Positions 10,414 through 22,762 of a DNA stretch of 64,000 bases are shown in pieces. The notes beneath the pieces are model-generated. The model did not search any database, was not told the DNA's origin, and saw nothing but the letters and a program-made list of their open reading frames with translations. The stretch comes from Ophioderma brevispina (taxonomy: Eukaryota; Echinodermata; Ophiuroidea; Amphilepidida; Ophiodermatidae): positions 62,001-126,000 of the forward strand of contig JAMKCH010072155.1 of the NCBI GenBank assembly GCA_023653785.1, given 5' to 3'. Both the position numbers and the translations under genes were made by a program. Positions within the stretch are counted from its first letter, which is position 1, and every line of letters begins with the position of its first letter.

Positions 10414-12235
10414 GTTTCGGCCTACTCTAACTCATCTAGAAAAAAGATTGAATGTTTGGGAAATGTTGACCTTTTTTGACATTCCCCAACACCCTGTAGA
10501 CCAGGGGCAAAGACCTGGGGGGGGAATGGATACATGGTTAGTAGGGGCTTGTGCCCTCTACAATAATCGAAGTGTTGGAGTACTCTAGCTCATCTGAAAA
10601 AAAGTTATGGAAAAAATTGTTTACCTTTTTGTGAAATGGTGGACCCTTTGATTTTCCCTCACCCTTGTCAGACCCAGGGGAAGACCCTGAGGGAATGAGT
10701 GACATGGTTAGTAGGGGTTGTGTACCCTTCTACAATATGTCTAAGTTTGGGTACTCTAGGTCATCTGGAAAAAAAACAAGTTTATGGCAAAAGTTTATTT
10801 TTTGTGAAATGTTGACGTTTTTTGAATTTCCCCACCTCCTGTCCAGACCCAGGGAGAACCCTGGGGGAATTGAGTATATCGGTTAGTAGGGGCTTGTAGC
10901 ATCCTACTAATAATCTTAAATTTGGTACTCTAGCCTCATCTGGAAAAAACGTTTAGGGCAAAATGCTGTTACCTTTTTTGGAAATGTTGACCTTTTTTGA
11001 AATTTCCCCTCCCTGTAGGACCCAGGTGAGGAACAATGGGGGAAGTGGTTACATGTAGTAGGGCTTGGCCCTCCATCAATATCTTTAAGTTGCGTTCTTA
11101 GCTCATCTGGAAAAAAAAAGTTATTACGGCAAATGTACCTTTTTTTGCTGAAATATTCACCTTTTGAACATTCCCCACCCACTCCTGTCAGACCCAGGGG
11201 AGGACCCTGGGGGGAAGGGATTACATGGTAAGTAGGGCTGCCCCCTCTAAAATATTCTAAATTTGGGTACCTAGCTCATCGGGAAAAAAACAGTTATGGC
11301 AAAATGTTTACCTTCTGGTTAAAAGTTGAACCTTTATTGAAACATTTCCCCACCCCCTGTCAGGACCCAGCGGGAGGTACCCCCGGGCGGGGAAGAGGTT
11401 TAATGGTAGTAGGGCTTGCCTGCCCTCCTACAATATATCTAAATTTGGGTACTCTAGCTATCTGGCAAAAAAAAGTATGGCAAAATGTTTACCTTTTTTG
11501 TGAAATTGTTGACCTTTTTTGACATTTTCCCACTCCCCTGGCAGACCCAAGGGAGGACCTGGGGGAATGGGTTACATGGTAGTAGGGGCTTGTGCCCTCC
11601 ACAATATATCTAACGTTTGGGTACTCTAGCTCATATGGAAAAAAGTGTAGGGCAAAATGTTACCTTTTTTTGAAAATACTTCAACTTTTTGACATTTTCC
11701 CCACTCCCCTGTCAGACCCACGGTGAGGACCCTGGGGTAATGGGTTACATGCGTTAGTAGGGGGCCTTGTGCCCCTCCACATAATATATTTAAGTTTCTG
11801 GGGTACTTCTACGTCATCTTGAAAAAAAGTTATGGCAAAATTTTTTAACCACCTTTTTGGAAAGATTCAACCATTTCTTTGAATTTCCCACACCCCCCTG
11901 GCAGACACCCATGGAGGACCCTGGGGGAAATGGGATTACTGGTAGTAAGTAGGGGGCCTTGTGACCCTCCTACCACTATATCTAATTTGGGTATACTCTA
12001 CAGCTCATCTGGAAAAAAAGTTCTGGCAAAACCTGTTTACCTTTTTTGTGAAATGTTGACCTTTTTTGACATTTCCCCCACCACCCCTGTCCAGACCCAG
12101 GGGAGGCCCTGGGGGAATGGGTTACAACTTGGCTAGTAAGGGGGCTTGTTGCCCTCCTACAATATATCTAATTTGGGTACTCTATTCTCACCTGGAAACA
12201 AAAGTTATGGCCAAAGGTTTAAACCGTTTTTTGTG
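10414..12235. repeat. Satellite, about 174-bp monomer, about 10 copies
   Basis: Each unit runs: GGGTACTCTAGCTCATCTGG, a run of A, TTATGGCAAAATGTTTACC, TTTTTTGTGAAATGTTGACC, TTTTTTGACATTTCCCC, CCTGTCAGACCCAGGGGAGG, ACCCTGGGGGAATGGGTTAC, ATGGTTAGTAGGGGCTTGTG, CCCTCCTACAATATATCTAA. The CTCATCTGG word recurs near 10431, 10589, 10760, 10935, 11102, 11275, 11458, 11630, 11812, 12004 and 12187, so spacing is 158-192 bp. CCCAGGGGAGGACCCTGGGG inside each unit is an imperfect palindrome. Open frames here are repeat-derived. Units differ mainly by 1-2 base indels. Confidence 0.95.
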
Positions 12236-13377
12236 TCTGCGACAACACATACGTACAACATACACACCCTCCTACACATGACTCCTTACACATCCAGACA
12301 TTGCCATGTCACAAGCCGGATTTTTACTACGCAACTCCGTCCAAAACCAGTGAAATATGTTTTTCACTATTTTCTCTTTCTTTTTTTTTTTTATCCAAGA
12401 CATTTTCTATTTACATTAGAGGTATAATAGAATGAGTAGTAATAATGCCAGAAATATGATCGGGTCTGACTTATCTATGGATCTGTGTGAGCAAGTACAC
12501 AGTGAAACTAAAGCCTTAATTACCAGTTTTAACAACTATGGAATCACGGCGACTGTGTAATCCTTCTGTATATCGCCAATCGTGACCAAAAAAATCAAAG
12601 ACATTTATCCTCCCTTGCAGCGATGCCATATTTTCTTTAAATATGAAAATATCGCGCCCTAACAGAATATTTCGAAAAAAAAAGATGTCTGTTGCGCCAT
12701 AAAAGACATCAATTGCTAGTCGTGAAACGTTATGACGCGAAAACGGCTTTGACTAATTGACTATATTCTAATTAAAAACACCCCCCTCCATTCTGGTACC
12801 TAACTACCGTGTTGTTCGTGTTGTGTTATTACTTATCGATCAAGACAAATACCGCCGATCTACATGACTTTTTCAACAAATTAATAACCATAAGATGCTT
12901 TTCCGAAAAGGTGAATGACTTGCTTTTTACAATTACAAATGTATGACTATCCTTTAAAATTAGACCGAGTGAATGAAAACGGATAACCAGATTTAAAAGA
13001 CATACATTTAGCGTAGAGTTCTGATAACGATGAATAAGCTTTAAGGGTAGTTTATACCTTTCCTTTCTGAACATTTTACCGAAAACTTCACATGAACGTG
13101 TTACAAATTGTTTTGGTGTCGTCCCTTTGTGGTATGCGACTTTGTATTCAACGACATACAGCGCAGCATTCAATGCTATATACTAAAGAGGGAAGATATC
13201 AAACCATTTGTAACACACAGGCCATACATCCAGTGTACTTGTCAAAGATAATTGAAAAGCTTACAAGGAACCGTCCTACACAGTACCTCTTTTCTATGTT
13301 ATCGATATAGTGATTGCGCTACTTCAGAAATTAGCCACCACCAAAGATGATAGTGGGAATTACCACACCCTTCTTCT
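12236..13377. other. No clear gene; one weak minus-strand frame
   Basis: AT-rich. A minus-strand frame of about 114 codons (13173 down to 12829) starts at TTG after an in-frame stop and has no family I recognise. The sequence before it on the minus strand (TATATAG) could act as a splice acceptor, but nothing else supports an exon. Confidence 0.4.
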
Positions 13378-13470
13378 CCAAAGTGCATGGAAAATTCTCA
13401 TAATGAAATCCATAAAGTGCATGGGAATTCCCATCATGAAATCCAAAAGTGGGGAATTCCCACAATAGAA
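13378..13470. repeat. Three-unit minisatellite with GGGAATTCCC palindromes
   Basis: Units of about 33 bp: AAAGTGCATGG, then AAAATTCTC or GAATTCCC, then ATAATGAAATCC or a variant of it. GGGAATTCCC, a 10-bp perfect palindrome of the kappa-B type, is at 13423-13432 and 13452-13461. Function not implied. Confidence 0.65.
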
Positions 13471-14730
13471 ATCGTATACAGCATACCCAATAGTCCAATT
13501 GTGTTACTTTAACAGATGCAATAGATTGAGTAATTGAGTAGCTATCCAAAGATGACTCTGAGAAATCCCATGACTTCACTAACCCACTGGAAAAAATCCC
13601 ATCTCACAAATAATACTGTCACAAACTCCCACAAATGACATGGTAATTTGTCAAAAACAGCTTGGAAATTTTGAAATTGTCATCTTGGGGTGTGTGGATA
13701 ATTTATGAAATATACCATTTACAATAATATTTAGGAAAGTGGCGTTAGAAAGCATCCACTGAAATGCTCACTCTGATATAAAATCCAATGATGCGCCCTG
13801 ATCTAACCCTAATAATTATCTTCAGAGAATACGCCCACTACAACGGTGTTTAGTTTCTTTAAATTCCTCCACCGTTTTTATCTGTCAAAGTAGCGTAAAC
13901 ACTATGCTTATTTTCTTTCATTTTATTTAACCATATCAAAGAGATCTGAATTTTGATTTAGGTGTGACATTAGTTAAGGTCTACACAAACGTTGTATTAG
14001 GTAGTCAAGATCGAATTTCTACTCGCGAGTCCAAAATCATGCAAATATTTAATAACGCATCCAGTGGTTTAGATTGGGCTTTGTCAAAAATGGCGTCTCA
14101 AATTACGAGGCATATTTACAAGTTCCGTAACCTTTGTTCTATGATATCCACAGAATGAAATTTGATCTTCATCAATTGAGATTATTAGATGATATCATCG
14201 GACATTAACCTATCTCAATATTAATACCTCTCCGCGCTAATAATGTCAAAATAATATCTGAATTAGAAGCATGTGAGTGGTAACAATGCCACTTTTAAAC
14301 GTCACCCTTTCTTTTATTGACATGCTGTTATATTATCAACGATTATATCAGCAATTTAACCCTAACCTTGCTGAATGCCTGAGAGAGGGTTTCACCAATT
14401 ATTGGTCCAAGTCAGCCATAGATCACCGGGGCTTGGGCTTAGAGCGCCGAGAACTATTGGTCTAATTTGGTTGGATATTAAAGGTTAAATAGCAATATCA
14501 CTTAGGAAAACATGCATATCAACAGACAGTGTCTCATGGCGCAAACCAGAATGCTCCGGCCCTCAATTCGAAACCAAGACCTCTAACAGAGACCAAATTT
14601 ACTCTACCTATCGGACAAAGGGATATGGTGATTTAGTAGACGTTACGTATTGCTTTCTTTTCTTGACTAAGGTACTCCCATGAAATGTATTTAGTGTATC
14701 TGTAACCGTGTAATATTATTGCCTTAGGAA
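13471..14730. other. No gene seen
   Basis: AT-rich sequence. Several short frames exist, none with recognisable motifs, and most begin at non-ATG codons. Confidence 0.5.
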
Positions 14731-14905
14731 CCAGAGGGTCGTTCGCGAAACGCGGTCGTAAATCTACGTGCACCACTATGCCATGACCTTAGTGACCAAT
14801 TATTTCTAAAGCATGTGCACCTGTATAAAAGGTGGTAAAGTTGAGGGTGTATGTAGGACAAATCATACGCATGGGTTAGTATAACCCCCAACGGGGGGCC
14901 AGGGG
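14731..14905 (+). mobile_element. Short inverted-repeat element family C, copy 1 (right end damaged)
   Basis: Starts GGTCGTTCGCGAAACGCGGT, CGTAAATCTACGTGCA, then TATGCCATGACC, GTATAAAAGGT, TATGTAGGACAAAT, CATACGCATGGGTTAGTATA. The second copy at 57970-58146 has the same order and keeps an inverted right end. Here the right end is replaced by GGGGGGCCAGGGGC-type sequence. Non-coding. Confidence 0.7.
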
Positions 14906-14979
14906 CTTTAATTTTTTTACGAGTTTTACGCACAGACCCATGGGCGCCTGCATGTGCTTTAACAAGGGGGCTAAAAGTC

Positions 14980-16080
14980 TACCGTGTGTCCCAAAAAAAA
15001 CGCACCACTTGGTGGCAGACGCCATAAGTTTGGAACAAAAGCACGTGACTATTTATCCTTGTTGTAATGTTAAGATGGGACTGTTAGCTATTATCCTTGA
15101 AAAGTTAATAAAGGTAGAGTCAATATTTTTTAAGATATGACCCAGAAACAAGTAACCGCAGGACCCATTTATTTTTAACCAATTGAACGCTATTAACTAC
15201 AAAATACGGCACTGTAAGTTTGCGCCCAGAACCACCAATATGAATATCTAAGTCCAACCACACCCGTTCACCATTTTCCCCTTTTTTAAAAGACAGGTGC
15301 TGCACAAATATTAACATATGAATGGTTCCATGCGACTAAACAACTAAAAATATGCATTTTACAACCTTTAAAAAGCTGAATAGATGGAATTAGCTATGTA
15401 TGATCAACTAACTTGTCTTATTGTCCAAATAAGACTGCATGGGATTAGAAGCTAATCATTCATAATCATTTTGTGACGGCACCCAAAGAGTTATCTTAAC
15501 CAAAAATTAAAATGACAGAATAATATACTGACTATTGTCATTGCGTTTTGTGTTGAAACATAATTTTACTTCCATAAAGGGGAGAATGTAACCTTATGTC
15601 AGTAACAAGCAAGTTGGAGCCCAACGCATTCATCATTTTATGTAATGTGGAGTCTGTCTCTGACTTAGTCATAGTTTTATATCCTCTTGAAACATATTTT
15701 ATCACCGATAAATTAATGTTTTATTATTAGCAGTTAAATAATAATAATGTAAATGCAGTCATTTGACCCAGTAGAAGTCTTTCTGCAAGAAATTTGGGCA
15801 AGTAAATATTGATTGCAATCAATATTGTATGTGCCATTCTGTTCTCATTGCCAGTCTTGTGGTTAAAACCGCTCCTCATTTTTTTTGTAAAGGTGTTCTG
15901 CGGGTACTTGATTGTTGGGGTCATATCTTAAAAACTATTGACTCTGCCTTTATGAACTTTTCAGAATATTAGCTAACAGTCCCATCTTACCTTACAACAA
16001 AGAATAAGTAGTCACGTGCTTTTGTTCAAAACTTATGGCGCCTGCCACCAAGTGTTGCGTTTTTTTTGGGACACACGGTA
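14980..16080. mobile_element. Non-autonomous DNA transposon with about 180-bp inverted ends and TA flanks
   Basis: The left end, 14982 onward, reads CCGTGTGTCCCAAAAAAAAC, then CACTTGGTGGCAG, GCACGTGACTA, AAGATGGGACTGTTAGCTA, GAGTCAATA and TTTTTAAGATATGACCC. The right end is the reverse complement, from about 15905 to 16078, with only scattered differences. Each end is bordered by TA (14980-14981 and 16079-16080), as in Tc1/mariner-type insertions. The 740-bp interior has only short frames and no DDE motif that I can see. Superfamily is inferred from the TA flanks only. Confidence 0.88.
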
Positions 16081-18625
16081 TAGTATATAGATTCCAGCGG
16101 CCGTGGTACAGGATAGGACAGAGCTTTAATTTACTGGGATATGTCAGTTTGAAATTGCTATTTGTTCTATTGATACGCTATCACTAACTCAGACAGATCC
16201 TTATATGAAGGGAAATAATTTAAGCTTGTATAATTATACTCAATGCATTCCAACGCCGACGCTTCCCACGCAAACTCTTTTTAAGAAGTACCCTCTTCTT
16301 TCAATAGATAAGAAAAGTTCTTGGGTTCACTTTTTGAAATTGATCACAACATAAGTTTTATGAATATTTTTGTTTAAATCGGCCTTGGATGCCTGAGAAA
16401 TTTAGACGTTTGCTGCAATGTCAAATTCGGTTCAAAATTACAAGCTTCCAATATAAATATGGTCAAATATGTGATGCCAATGTTCAGGGGTTAGCGGCGT
16501 TATAGTTTTGCGTTCTTATGTAAACTGCATTACGATATTTTATTGGGCTGGGCTGTTTGAATATTTGAAGATAAGTTAGGTGTTTTTAATAAATACCAGA
16601 AGATGCAGCTTGATGCTAACTGTCCTCGTAACTAGAGATCACATGAGCTCAAGTACAAGATTAACATGCTTTATAGATATAAGAAAATTTACAGTTCAAT
16701 CAAGTTACACTGCTTTCTTCATAATTAAATTAATACTTATTGTAAGCCCAATCCTGCCACACCTGTCCTCTGTGAGATTCTCATCTCTACTGAATTCAGA
16801 CCTTTCCTTAGGTATCTGTGATTTCACAAATCGGACCAGCTTGGAATTTATAACCCTTCTTCAATGCACTCTATCTCTGGACAGGAGTGTTGAAATGACA
16901 TGGGAGAAAAAGCATAATGAAGAGTAGCAAAATGTACTTTTTTATTAAAGATGTGTAAACATCATGATGAACAGAGGTGGTTTGTAATTTTAATATTTTT
17001 GTTTGCGTTTTTCTTGATACACACTGTATAATATCAGTTGATCCTGGCACTGTGTACTGCACAGATCTACTGTTTCTGCAGATCAAAAATTAATTCTGTA
17101 TTTAGAAGAAGATGACCTAAATGCATGATTCTATCTATGACGAGGCGAAACTGAATTCAATGTACGCGAGGATCAAGTAAATGATACAACCCGAGAGAAT
17201 TATTAGGTCAATATTATATAGAAACTCGGAGAAAGTGGCGAGAATTGAATTGAATAAAGACGAAAAGTACACGGTCTATATTTTGGTTAGTCCTCACTGA
17301 AATAATTAAAGGGGAATTTCATGATCCCTCTTAAAATCATTCAGGTATATTGGCCTCATAATAAAGCTGCAGTTATGGTATTTTGTTTGCAAAAATTATG
17401 TTTGTTCTTCCATTTCAGAACAAATTGAAGGAATTTATATTTTCTTTTTTTTTTCTTGCGAGTGAGCCTGTTTCACTTAAAGTATTGTACTATACTGTTT
17501 TATAATTCAACTTGTAAATGGCGATAATTCAAACACAAGATATATGTTTTATGTAATAAACCAGTTATTTGTTGGTAATTCAAATTTTCTTAATGACTTT
17601 ACACTCTGTGCACTGTTGAGAATTGGAAAATTATTTTGAGTTCCTTTTATTATTCATCTAATGGATTCTACAGTCACCCAGTTCAAACCATTAAAATGAA
17701 TCCCGTGTTTGGCGTGAATGAGATTTTGTACATCGATCGTTGTTTTATGAACATGAATGCTTAATATAACATGTTTGAATAAAGCCACATTATGCTAGGA
17801 TGTGGTGTTTTAGTCCTCAATCGGAAAACTGTCATGCCATTCTGCAGTGATTCTTTTCTGTACAGATTCAACATGTTGCGAGCTGTTTATCAATAAATGT
17901 AGGTATATTATTTATTGCTGTCTCATAGTGGCTATGTGATAAAAACCACTTACGTAGAACACAAATCTCGTTATGTATTGACGATCCCCTTAATTATATA
18001 ATATGAATGGAAAAAATCAGAATATGCGTGTTTTATATAATATTTTTTTTTGAAAACCTTACTTTGTAATATCAACCATGATTACGGAGAAGTAAATAAA
18101 AAAAAACATGCTCCTGATTATTTTTCCAGATGAAAACATAACATATTCTTATTAACAGCTCTGAACATTTATGGAATTCCATTGGTTCCTGCGCGGTTTA
18201 AATTAACAAATTTAAACTGGGGGTTACGCACTGCGTATCTCAAGGGTGTAGTCACTAGATGTTCGATACTACATTTGGGATTTTGGCCTCAATTTGCCTG
18301 ATCGATTTCTCCAAAATAGCTTGACGAATTCCTTCAATTTTACCATACGGCGACAAGACGTCATTTTAAGCATATTTTGTTCTGCAAACGTTTAGTTCGT
18401 AGAAGTAATTTGGAGAAAAATGCATTTGAAAATTCAATGTTCGCGCCATTTAAAAAACTCCTAGACTGTAAGAACGCTGTTTATCAAATTTAAGCCCCAT
18501 TCTCATGTATTTGAGGTCCTACCGCGCATATCGACTTCACGATTTCCGAGCACATGTGCAAACGCACAGGAGAATACTGCAGACTATCCCTTTATTATAG
18601 ACTCCCTGCTATACCCCACTTATAT
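16081..18625. other. No gene or repeat recognised
   Basis: About 2.5 kb of AT-rich DNA. A plus frame at 16580 (115 codons) starts at GTG and has no motif. No long inverted or tandem repeats were seen. Confidence 0.5.
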
Positions 18626-19100
18626 GGCAAGCCATAAGAGTCAAAACGCATTGCCGCAATTTCGGTGACGTATTTCTAAGACCCACAAAGCGTTGCAAAG
18701 TATCTGGCAACGCGTTGCGGAATCTAACAACGCGTTGCGAAGCTGACAACGCGTTGTGATGGCCCACAAGCCATAGGGGTCATAACATATTGCCGCAACG
18801 GGTTGTGAGAAATCGCAACGCATTTTGGAATTCCACAACGCGTGCCGAAATTTCACAATCTCACAACGCGTTGCGAGCCTTCATAACGCGTTGCGAGCCT
18901 TCAGAATACATTGCGACTTTCTCACAACGCGTTGCGGCAAACATTATGGCCCTTACAGCCTATGGACTTTCACAACGGGTTGTGAAGCTCGCAACGCGTT
19001 GTGAAGTTCACAACGGGTTGTGAAGCTCGCAACGTGTTGTGAAAGTTCGCAACGTGTTGTGAAGGTTCGCAAAGCGTTGTAAAGGCTCGCAACGTATGGT
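18626..19100. repeat. Palindromic CAACGCGTTG satellite, about 20-bp period
   Basis: About 19 variants of the 10-bp palindrome CAACGCGTTG (also CAACGGGTTG, CAACGTGTTG) at roughly 18684, 18708, 18728, 18747, 18796, 18816, 18836, 18863, 18883, 18903, 18924, 18972, 18992, 19011, 19030, 19050, 19070 and 19090. Spacing is close to 20 bp. Linkers are GAAGCTCG, GAGCCTT or GAAAGTTCG. A second motif, GCCATAGGGGTCATAAC, appears between sub-blocks and also next to the second locus at 47760. Confidence 0.93.
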
Positions 19101-19334
19101 ATATTTTTCTGATTCACTTTCATAGAGGTTATGGTTGCGTAAACCCAATTCCATATAAACATTTCACGCAGGTCATTCTAGTAGTAGCGGCACTATTATT
19201 ACATTGGTCCAAAGTAAAATGATATTACAGAACCGAAAGCTGACGTTAAAAAATAGAGTGCGTTTTTAAGACGTATTCAAATAACATGAAAATCTTTTCA
19301 TGTAAACATAATCAGTTTTGAGTGAGCTCAATTT

Positions 19335-19590
19335 CCGTTTCATGATAAACGATTATAGTAGATTTCAAATTAAGTGAGACTCCTTGCATATTTCGATGTG
19401 GGCGATATTAATATGGGGTTCAATCCCCGGCCATGCGGAGACTAGGCCTTTGTTGTCATTACAAAACATATTGGTACAAAGTTACTGTACAGCCTTACAG
19501 GATCGGCTTACTGGAAACTGATGCATTCAGTTCTACAATGAGGTCTCACTTATTTTGAAATCTACTATAATACTTTTCCTTCATGAAATA
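19335..19590. mobile_element. Inverted-repeat element with a tRNA-like B box
   Basis: Arms 19337-19381 and 19543-19590 are reverse complements with a few mismatches: GATTATAGTAGATTTCAAAT then AAGTGAGAC on the left, GTCTCACTTATTTTGAAATC then TACTATAAT on the right. Between them lies GGGGTTCAATCCCC, which matches the tRNA T-arm/pol III B-box pattern (GGTTCRANNCC). No upstream A box is convincing. Non-coding. Confidence 0.7.
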
Positions 19591-22500
19591 AAAACAAAGA
19601 TAAAAATGAGATGTACGTTCGAACCTAGTTGAAATTGTAAAATTGTGCTATTCCAGATATTAAGGGTAATCCTCTAGAATAACAAAGGATTGAATATTAA
19701 TTAATTAATTCAAATAAAAAAGAACTCTTATAACCTAATGAATAATTAAAATTTCCCCCATTCCACGCTATTATGTACCTTAAGGCGAATTTCACTTTTG
19801 TTATGCGTAGAAGTGTTATTAAGGAGAATTTACGTTTTGCCCTAATATCCTCCATTGTAATACAGATTTATGGTAATGTTGCCCAATACGCGTGTCACCA
19901 AGATTTTATCTTACCGATTGCATTGTGCGATCTATGATCTATAACAAATTAGGTTATTAGTTAATACGTAACCTTTCTTATTACTAAGAAAGTAACACAC
20001 TTTATTATTACTATTATTACCATTATATTAATCTTAATTTTCTACAGGAATTAAAGCGTTGCTGTTTGTATTTCAGAATATATCGCTTTCTCCATGGCTC
20101 AGCTGCAATAATTATTATCCAAAAGCACCAAGAAGAATTGGGAAAATTATAGCGTTTTCATTCCACTCTTTTCATACGGCAATACGTATGTACAGGTATA
20201 ATTTTCTGTACATTGGACCAGCGGCTTAACGTCCCTTCGTAGAACAGGAGGTTTCATAACTCATTCACCCAATTACCATGAGGAGATCGAAATTATGATT
20301 TTTAATAATACGTCTTACATAAATTTAATTCAGAAGTGGCAGAATTGGGTACCTGATGACAGCAAGTGACGCAATTTCCAATTCCTGCTGATTCTGTTTA
20401 TTTTTTATTGTATACACAGAAATGTATTTAGTGTTGCCAATGTGGTAATACATTACTATTTATTTCAATTGGAATTCTGATGTAAATTGTGGCTTGTCCT
20501 GTTAATATGCTAGATTCTAGGCCGATATCACGTGAAAGCTAATATCTTCACAAACTATAAAGGTAAAATTAAAGAAAAGTATGCGAAGTACATGCGTTAA
20601 TATTCTCCACTTGTAACGATCAATCGAATGTATCTTTAATAGTCAGTTCTTTTCAACCAGAAATTGCCAGGCATTCTTGTTCGATAGCAATTGTGTTGAG
20701 AGGCAAATGATAAATCAATGAGCTCATATTTTACATACTCATGCACTTGAAGGGTAGGAATAATGCGTGTTCTTTATTATCAGTGTGAACACTCATTACG
20801 AGCATCTACCCTTCGCTATAATAAAATCATACATGTATGTTATGTATGTTCTTTCGATGCTAATCATTTTATTGCCCAAAATCTTGATCACACATCCTTT
20901 CAATAATTCAAGAGAGTGATCCAAATAAAGGCTGACCACTATATTGTAATTAATGATTCATCCCAAAACAAATGATATATTGTAATTGCAGCGATTTCTG
21001 TTAATTCTTGATTGAATTGATATTCATGGTTGGCATACAAATTAGTCAGCGTCATTTTCATATCACTATTCCTTAGTGACACACACACTAATACCGCAGA
21101 GACGCGTATGAGGCCCAATTAATTAATTCTTTAACAAATTGGATACCATAGACTTTTTAGAACTGAAAACCGCTTTTTTGTTAAAATGTTCTATCATTAA
21201 CATATAGTTAAAATGGCTATAATATTTTAAATATTTATAATGGAAAAAAATCATCTATACAGTGTCCTGAAAGAGGGAACGAGATACAACATCAATCTAA
21301 TGTTGACCGATGGCGCCTGGAAATAAATATGACTGCACTTATTACTGTCGCCGCTAAGTATGAACAAACATTGGCTGATTACAGACCTTTAGCTAATGCC
21401 CTATGAAATGAGGTCAAAGGCATACACTTGAAAAATAGTTTTCTGAAATGTAATACATTTGATCAACTAATATCGTTTTTAAAATACTCGTAACGTTTAT
21501 AAACTAAGAAAAGCATCGTGCTTTCTACACGTTCAGATCGACCTCCAATAGAACTTTCAGTAACCGTCTTACTCCAGCTCACCATTGAACGAAGACCATT
21601 TCATAGATGGCGGAAGTTCATTTGAAACGTCTATACTTGGGAACTATTTGTTTACAAACTGCAAAAGATGACACACTTTGCCCGTAAAAATTGTTACTTA
21701 TTCTGTATCCTTACTCTGAAAACGCGCTCTTTTGGGCTTTTGCACCGGATGCCGTTTTAGAATTCTCCGTGTAAATACTGAAAAATCTTGATTTTGTTAA
21801 TTTTATTAATTTTATTAATTTTACGTCCTGATATAAAAAAGATAACGTTGTATTTTGTGGTATTTAAAAAAAGCAAGACAGGAGTTTCACGGTAAGGCTG
21901 CCTGTCAGCGAATGTAAACAAAACACAGGATGACTGTTAACTGGTTTATAGAAAGACACTAAAAGCCATCTATCTTGGTGCACTGAGATGAATAAATCAA
22001 CATTATTTCTGTGGATTACATTGATATACTGTGGTTTAGTTAAGTAGAAATACAGGGTGAGCCAAAAAATGGACCCTGATTTGAGTCTGATTTTTCTAAA
22101 AATTGAAACATTCGTATTTATGTTAGAAATACATTTATGAAGACTTGTATATCCTGATCATATACCTGAAAAGATGGTGTCTAAATCTTACGGTTCAAAA
22201 TGTGAGCCTTTTTGTTCAGACAGTGGTTTTCTTTTCTGCCCATGGGTTGTGACAGCTTAAGAACAGTATCACAGCCCTTAGACGTACCAGGATGACACAC
22301 CCAGCTGTTTCACTCTCAGTGAAAGCCAGAATAACGTGCACCAGTCTTCAGGAGAGCCAAGAGGAGAAGTACCGGTATGGCAGGAGATATAGTCCGCCGG
22401 ACTCACAGTCCGCCTACAACGGTGAAGAATAGACCTCTCGATTCAGTTGACTCTTCACGCAACATTAGTTTCACGCTTTATTTCGATTTTGGTCTATGAA

Positions 22501-22762
22501 GCCCGGACTATGGTACCTGCCGGACCATCTCCTTTTACACAGGCATGAAATTAAAAAGGCTACACCAGCAATCAGCACATCTCGACATCAATCGCTAGTG
22601 AGGTAACGGGTTAATCCTACCCAGGCGTAGATCAGCACCAACATATCTACTGGAGCTTAAAAAAAAGAATAATCATACTGTAATTCTAAAATACGAATAA
22701 CCATACTGCAAAAACAATGCAAGAGAAAGAACAATCCCTATTATAATCCATACACCACATTG
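19591..22762. other. No gene seen; minor repeats only
   Basis: About 3.2 kb AT-rich. A triplicated TTAATTTTAT word lies at 21796-21826. ACAGGGTGAGCCAAAAAATG at 22051 resembles the terminal repeat of some Tc1/mariner-type elements, but no matching inverted end was found. Stops are frequent in all frames. Confidence 0.5.

Noticed and set aside
12829..13173. 114-codon minus-strand frame
   Set aside because: Starts at TTG right after an in-frame stop; no motif recognised. Kept only as a note in the region description.
16580..16927. 115-codon plus-strand frame
   Set aside because: GTG start, AT-driven hydrophobic composition, no motif.
18626..19100. Array of palindromes as a CRISPR or a replication origin iteron block
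   Set aside because: Linkers are also repetitive and the region is eukaryotic; no cas genes or initiator.
22051..22100. Mariner-type terminal repeat (ACAGGGTGAGCCAAAAAATG)
   Set aside because: No inverted partner downstream and no transposase remnants, so kept only as a remark.
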